Part shown: positions 5,551-8,311 of the stretch, in pieces | Layout of the letters: each line of letters begins with the position of its first letter | Position numbering within the stretch: the first letter of the stretch is position 1 | Origin: Bacteroidales bacterium | GTDB lineage: Bacteria; Bacteroidota; Bacteroidia; Bacteroidales; UBA932 | NCBI GenBank assembly: GCA_021443625.1 | Contig: JABUTP010000009.1 | Span: 1 to 8,311 of the forward strand | Direction of reading: 5' to 3' | Length of the DNA stretch: 8,311 nucleotides | The notes under the pieces: generated by a model | What the model was told of the DNA's origin: nothing | Databases searched by the model: none | What the model saw: only the letters and a program-made list of their open reading frames with translations | Program-made: the position numbers and the translations under genes

Positions 5551-5877
5551 ATGCAAATGCTTACTATTTTCCTGCAGGCTGCAGGCGCAGCCACCAATGC
5601 AAAAGGTGGCGGAATGTCGTTTCTCATTATGATGATTCTTCTCTTCGTCATAATGTGGCTCTTTATGATCCGCCCCCAACAGAAGAAGCAGAAAGAGATG
5701 GAAAAGTTCCGCAACGAACTCCAACCCGGCGACAAGGTTGTGACGGTCGGCGGCATTTACGGCATCGTTGACGAAATCAGCGAAAAGACCCTCCTTATCA
5801 AGGTTGACAAAGATGTCAAGATCAAGGTTGACAAGGCTTCCGTAGTCAAGGATTTCAGCGACACACAGGCAAAATAA
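5551..5877 (+). CDS. yajC: Preprotein translocase accessory subunit YajC
   Basis: YajC is a small inner-membrane protein that associates with the SecDF part of the Sec translocon. This 108-residue protein has a short N-terminal stretch including a glycine-rich turn, one membrane segment (about 23-40), then the family signature RPQQKKQKEMEKF (41-53). A small cytoplasmic beta domain follows with GDKVVTVGGIYG (60-71) and a lysine/valine-rich region (82-100). Length and order are normal. The ATG at 5551 is 12 bases after the nusB stop, so the gene is in the same operon. Placement between nusB and ybbR appears common in this phylum. Confidence 0.95.
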   Translation: MQMLTIFLQAAGAATNAKGGGMSFLIMMILLFVIMWLFMIRPQQKKQKEMEKFRNELQPGDKVVTVGGIYGIVDEISEKTLLIKVDKDVKIKVDKASVVKDFSDTQAK

Positions 5878-5882
5878 GCGGA

Positions 5883-5897
5883 TGCCGCATCGCGGCA
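5883..5897 (+). repeat. Short hairpin in the yajC-ybbR gap
   Basis: TGCCGC (5883-5888) pairs with GCGGCA (5892-5897) around a 3-base loop, 5 bases after the yajC stop. The gap of 42 bases is the longest inside the rightward operon. No T tract follows, so it is not an intrinsic terminator. It may affect mRNA processing or relative expression. Confidence 0.35.
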
Positions 5898-5919
5898 CCC
5901 CGAAAGCGCAGGCACCATA

Positions 5920-6894
5920 ATGGTTGGGGAAAAGAAATCGGCCATAAAGACCCGGTTGGGGAGGGAATGGATGATTCTTCTGTTCGCTCTGGTACTCTCT
6001 TTTTCCATCTGGTTCCTCTACAACATGTCGGGAAATTATCACGTGCAGTTGAAATTTCCCCTGTCGGCGGCCACCGACATTCCCGGGCATGCCGGGGTGG
6101 CGGTGAGCAAGGATCCCCTTTCGCTGAAATGCCGCGGGACGGGTTTCTCCATAGTGGCAATCCGGCGTCAGATAGCGGCCGAAGGCTCCCTCAAAGTCAA
6201 TGTGCAGGGGGATAAGTTCTCGGCATACGCAAAAGGGGGGAAGGATGCCTTCAGGCTCGAAATACAGGATATTCTGCTGGAGTTGGGAGAGGCCCTGGGC
6301 TCATCCATCTCGATAGAATCGGTGGAGACTCCGGTGGCTGTGTTTACCCTGCCTGCAAGGGAATACAAGACGGTGCCGGTGGTGATGGAGAGCGAAATTT
6401 CCTTCAGGGAGCAGTATATGGCTGCGGGGGATTTCATACTCTCGCCCGATTCCGTGTCGGTCTATGGCCCGAAGGAGCACCTTTCTTCCGTCAAATATGT
6501 CTCGACGGAGAAGCTGACCGCAGGAAACGTGTCTGAAACCCTCAAAGGGGAGGTTAATCTGCGGGTTCCGAAAGATTTCGAACTCTCTTGCGGCAAGGTT
6601 TCCTATGAGCGGGAAGTGGTGCGCTTCGTCGAGTTCTCCCAGGAAGTGGAATTCAGCGTGAAGGGTGCACCGCGCAACGTAAGGCTGGTGGTCATTCCGG
6701 CCACCGGAGTTGTCCGTTACCGATTGCCGCTCAATGCGGCGGATGCCCCCGAACCCCTGAGTTTTGTCATCAGTTATGACGAGTATGCCAAATCGAGGGC
6801 CGGCGGCGTCACTCCCGTTTTGCAGAATCCCCCTCTGGGTATGATTTCCTATGAGCTGGACCCTCCGGTGGTGGAATGTGCCGTGGCGTTGTAA
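5920..6894 (+). CDS. YbbR-domain membrane-anchored protein (CdaR-like)
   Basis: This 324-residue protein has a basic N-terminus (residues 1-16), one membrane segment (about 18-36), and a large region expected outside the cytoplasm. That region holds at least two repeats with YbbR character. The clearest carries SPDSVSVYGPKEHLSSVKYV (175-194) and then LTAGNVSETLKGEVNLRVP (199-217). A first repeat is likely at about 40-145. In Firmicutes, YbbR-domain proteins (CdaR) regulate the cyclic-di-AMP synthase CdaA. No such synthase gene is next to it here, so that role is only a suggestion. The start at 5920 gives a plausible basic anchor; M18 would remove the positive residues and is less likely. It follows yajC after 42 bases and ends 4 bases before coaE. 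Confidence 0.85.
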   Translation: MVGEKKSAIKTRLGREWMILLFALVLSFSIWFLYNMSGNYHVQLKFPLSAATDIPGHAGVAVSKDPLSLKCRGTGFSIVAIRRQIAAEGSLKVNVQGDKFSAYAKGGKDAFRLEIQDILLELGEALGSSISIESVETPVAVFTLPAREYKTVPVVMESEISFREQYMAAGDFILSPDSVSVYGPKEHLSSVKYVSTEKLTAGNVSETLKGEVNLRVPKDFELSCGKVSYEREVVRFVEFSQEVEFSVKGAPRNVRLVVIPATGVVRYRLPLNAADAPEPLSFVISYDEYAKSRAGGVTPVLQNPPLGMISYELDPPVVECAVAL

Positions 6895-6898
6895 GTAT

Positions 6899-7492
6899 AT
6901 GGAAGGGGGAAAGACCATTATTGCCGTGACCGGTGGCATAGGGAGCGGAAAGTCGTGCATTGTAAAGGCCTTCGAAACGCTCGGCGTGCCTTCCTACGAC
7001 TGTGATTCGAGGGCCAAGGCGCTCTATCGCGAAGATTCCCTTCTGGTTGCGGATATCGTGAAATTGTTTGGCGAGGAGGTTCTTTCAGGAGGACATCTCA
7101 ATCTGAAAGCGATGTCGGAAAGGGTGTTCGGAGACCGCGCACAACTTCTGGCCCTTGAGGCGCTGGTGCATCCCGCTGTCATGAGGGATTATCTCAAATG
7201 GCAGGCTGCGGTCGAAAGCCCGATGGTCGTGGTGGAATCGGCCATTTTTTTTGAGAAACCTTTTTTTGATAACTTTGCGCACTTTTCCATTACCGTGTCT
7301 CTCCCCGAAAACATAAGGATAGCGAGGGTGATGGAGCGCGACGGTCTCACTGCCGGCCAGGTAAGGTCCCGTCTGGCCAACCAGTGGAGCGATGAGCAGC
7401 GGGAGGCAAGGGCGGATATGGTGCTGAGGACCGACGACCGGACGGCAATAATGCCGGTAATAATAAAACTGATAGACGAATTGAAATCATAA
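6899..7492 (+). CDS. coaE: Dephospho-CoA kinase
   Basis: CoaE phosphorylates the ribose 3'-hydroxyl of dephospho-CoA with ATP, the last step of coenzyme A synthesis, in the cytoplasm. The 197-residue protein has the P-loop GGIGSGKS (12-19), the acidic substrate loop YDCDSRAK (33-40), the LVHP motif (89-92), VESAIFFEK (112-120) and the lid region RVMERDGL (143-150). The C-terminal stretch reads ADMVLRTDD (172-180), where many relatives have an asparagine after the hydrophobic run; this is a modest divergence. I start it at the ATG at 6899 because the P-loop then lies at the usual distance from the N-terminus. An in-frame ATG at 6851 would overlap ybbR. Inside the gene are T8 (7245-7252) and T7 (7261-7267) runs, read in frame as phenylalanine codons. 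The gaps are 4 bases to ybbR and 11 to the next gene. Confidence 0.95.
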   Translation: MEGGKTIIAVTGGIGSGKSCIVKAFETLGVPSYDCDSRAKALYREDSLLVADIVKLFGEEVLSGGHLNLKAMSERVFGDRAQLLALEALVHPAVMRDYLKWQAAVESPMVVVESAIFFEKPFFDNFAHFSITVSLPENIRIARVMERDGLTAGQVRSRLANQWSDEQREARADMVLRTDDRTAIMPVIIKLIDELKS

Positions 7493-7503
7493 TAAACGTT
7501 AAA

Positions 7504-7935
7504 ATGGCAACAGATTTAAAAAAAGTTCTCGCAATCTCGGGTGAGCCGGGGTTATTTGAATATCTCGCACAAGGCAAGAACGGGTTCATCGTCGAGTCGA
7601 TGGTAAGTGGAAGGCGTCTCCTTGTCAGCGCATCGTCGAAAGTCACATCCCTCTCGGATGTTTCAATATACACAGAAACCGATGAGGTCACTCTCCGCAG
7701 TGTCCTCGAGGCTATCCGCGACAACCTCTCTTCTGCACCGGCAATGAGCAGCAAATCGGATCCCGCGCAGATCAAGGCATTCTTCGCCCAGGTGCTTCCC
7801 GATTACGACCGCGACCGCTTCTATGTGTCCCATATGAAGAAAGTGCTGGACTGGTACAACGTCCTGCAGGTCAAAGGGGCTTTGGAGTTTGAGGACGAGG
7901 AGAGTGTAGAAGGACAGGCTGCTTCGGAAGAATAG
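7504..7935 (+). CDS. DUF5606 conserved protein of unknown function
   Basis: This 143-residue protein matches what I recognise as DUF5606, a conserved family of Bacteroidota with no assigned function. The N-terminal part carries KKVLAISGEPGLFEYLAQGK (6-25), GFIVES (27-32) and then KVTSLSDVSIYTETDEV (46-62). A linker (75-86) leads to a helical segment PAQIKAFFAQVLPDYDRDRF (87-106), then VSHMKKVLDWYNVL (108-121), and an acidic tail (128-143). There is no signal peptide or membrane segment, so it should be cytoplasmic. The ATG start at 7504 fits the family N-terminus and lies 11 bases after coaE. Its constant company with coaE and rimO here suggests a housekeeping role, but I cannot name one. Confidence 0.85.
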   Translation: MATDLKKVLAISGEPGLFEYLAQGKNGFIVESMVSGRRLLVSASSKVTSLSDVSIYTETDEVTLRSVLEAIRDNLSSAPAMSSKSDPAQIKAFFAQVLPDYDRDRFYVSHMKKVLDWYNVLQVKGALEFEDEESVEGQAASEE

Positions 7936-7973
7936 ACGCTGATCTTCAAACAGTTTCTGATGAATTTTCGGGG

Positions 7974-8311
7974 GTGAAAGTCCAACTCATAACACTTGGA
8001 TGTGCCAAGAATCGGGTGGATTCGGAGCATCTGCTTGCCCAACTTGCAGCGGCGGGGGTGGAGATATATCCCGAGTCGGCCCCTCTTGAGGGGGCCGGTG
8101 TGGATGTCCTCATTCTCAACACCTGCGGTTTTATAGGGGATGCCAAGGAGGAGTCCATCCAAGCCATTCTCGAAGCCCTTGAGGCGAGGGACAAAGGCAT
8201 TGTGGGCAAGGTTTTCGCCTTCGGCTGCCTTACCGGACGGTATTACGATGAGCTGAAAGCGGAGATTCCCGAGTTGGATGGAATTTTCGGGGCAAATGCC
8301 GCCGGCGAGAT
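7974..8311 (+). CDS. rimO: Ribosomal protein S12 methylthiotransferase RimO, N-terminal part
   Basis: RimO is a radical-SAM enzyme that adds a methylthio group to a conserved aspartate of ribosomal protein S12. Only the first 112 codons are in the window; the reading frame is open to the right edge. The N-terminal UPF0004 domain is unmistakable: KVQLITLGCAKNRVDSEHL (2-20), LILNTCGFIGDAKEESI (46-62) and VFAFGCLTGRYYDEL (80-94). Cysteines 10, 51 and 85 are the three ligands of the auxiliary iron-sulfur cluster. LGCAKN and the length of the first block favour RimO over MiaB. The start is the GTG at 7974: it gives the family N-terminus, and no in-frame ATG occurs between it and the upstream in-frame stop at 7890. 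The radical-SAM CxxxCxxC motif lies beyond the window. It follows the DUF5606 gene by 38 bases. Confidence 0.93.
   Translation, partial: MKVQLITLGCAKNRVDSEHLLAQLAAAGVEIYPESAPLEGAGVDVLILNTCGFIGDAKEESIQAILEALEARDKGIVGKVFAFGCLTGRYYDELKAEIPELDGIFGANAAGE

Noticed and set aside
5542..6090. A 182-codon minus-strand frame across yajC and the start of ybbR
   Set aside because: It is antisense to two recognisable genes, the translation is low in recognisable features, and no promoter matches it.
6851..6898. N-terminal extension of CoaE from an ATG inside ybbR
   Set aside because: It would push the P-loop away from its usual N-terminal position and overlap ybbR by 44 bases. The ATG at 6899 fits the family.
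6301..6960. A 219-codon minus-strand frame opposite ybbR and the start of coaE
   Set aside because: Histidine- and arginine-rich translation typical of a shadow frame, and it crosses a gene boundary on the coding strand.
1..8311. Mobile elements, CRISPR array, tRNA or rRNA, defence or toxin-antitoxin genes
   Set aside because: I found no transposase-like frame, no regularly spaced repeats, no cloverleaf and no defence-family motifs. Nearly all DNA is taken up by housekeeping-type genes.

Overview
The window reads as an ordinary stretch of chromosome from a member of the Bacteroidota, most likely order Bacteroidales. Three things point there. Several families are largely confined to or typical of that phylum (DUF4296 lipoprotein, DUF3276 PUR-like protein, DUF5606 protein, and a NusB more than twice the usual length). 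The recognisable promoters have the Bacteroides-type form TTTG-N19-TAnnTTTG. Shine-Dalgarno sequences are nearly absent. Base composition is moderately GC-rich in genes and AT-rich between them. I saw no mobile element, CRISPR array, tRNA or rRNA, and no gene-free stretch longer than about 180 bases.

Layout. (1) Positions 1-123 are AT-rich intergenic DNA with a 9-bp hairpin and a candidate leftward promoter for a gene that would begin at the left edge. (2) Positions 124-3495 form a tight minus-strand operon read right to left: purD (purine synthesis), a multi-pass membrane protein probably of the DUF6427 type, and a type-I glycerate kinase. The gaps are only 4 and 14 bases. (3) A 46-bp divergent region separates purD from a small plus-strand DUF4296 lipoprotein (3542-3919). 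The two candidate -7 elements lie back to back, 2 bp apart. (4) The lipoprotein gene converges on a minus-strand PUR-domain protein (4011-4397), and a strong hairpin terminator lies between them. (5) A 181-bp divergent region carries the promoter of the PUR-domain gene and a consensus promoter for nusB. (6) A plus-strand operon runs from 4579 to the right edge: nusB, yajC, ybbR, coaE, DUF5606 and rimO (cut by the window end).

The rightward operon mixes housekeeping tasks: transcription antitermination, the Sec translocon accessory YajC, an extracytoplasmic YbbR-domain protein, the last step of coenzyme A synthesis, a small conserved protein, and methylthiolation of ribosomal protein S12. The leftward operon may have a metabolic thread: phosphorylated glycerate can lead to serine and glycine, and PurD consumes glycine. 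That link is inference only.

I did not find a convincing new multi-gene system. The points most worth a second look are the mutually exclusive-looking divergent promoters at 3510-3553, the unexplained membrane protein between purD and glycerate kinase, the large insertion inside NusB, the duplicated terminator arm at 3942-3988, and the T8/T7 tracts inside coaE. Where I correct starts (purD, the PUR-domain gene, nusB, coaE) or add a gene with a GTG start (rimO), the reasons are given in the entries.
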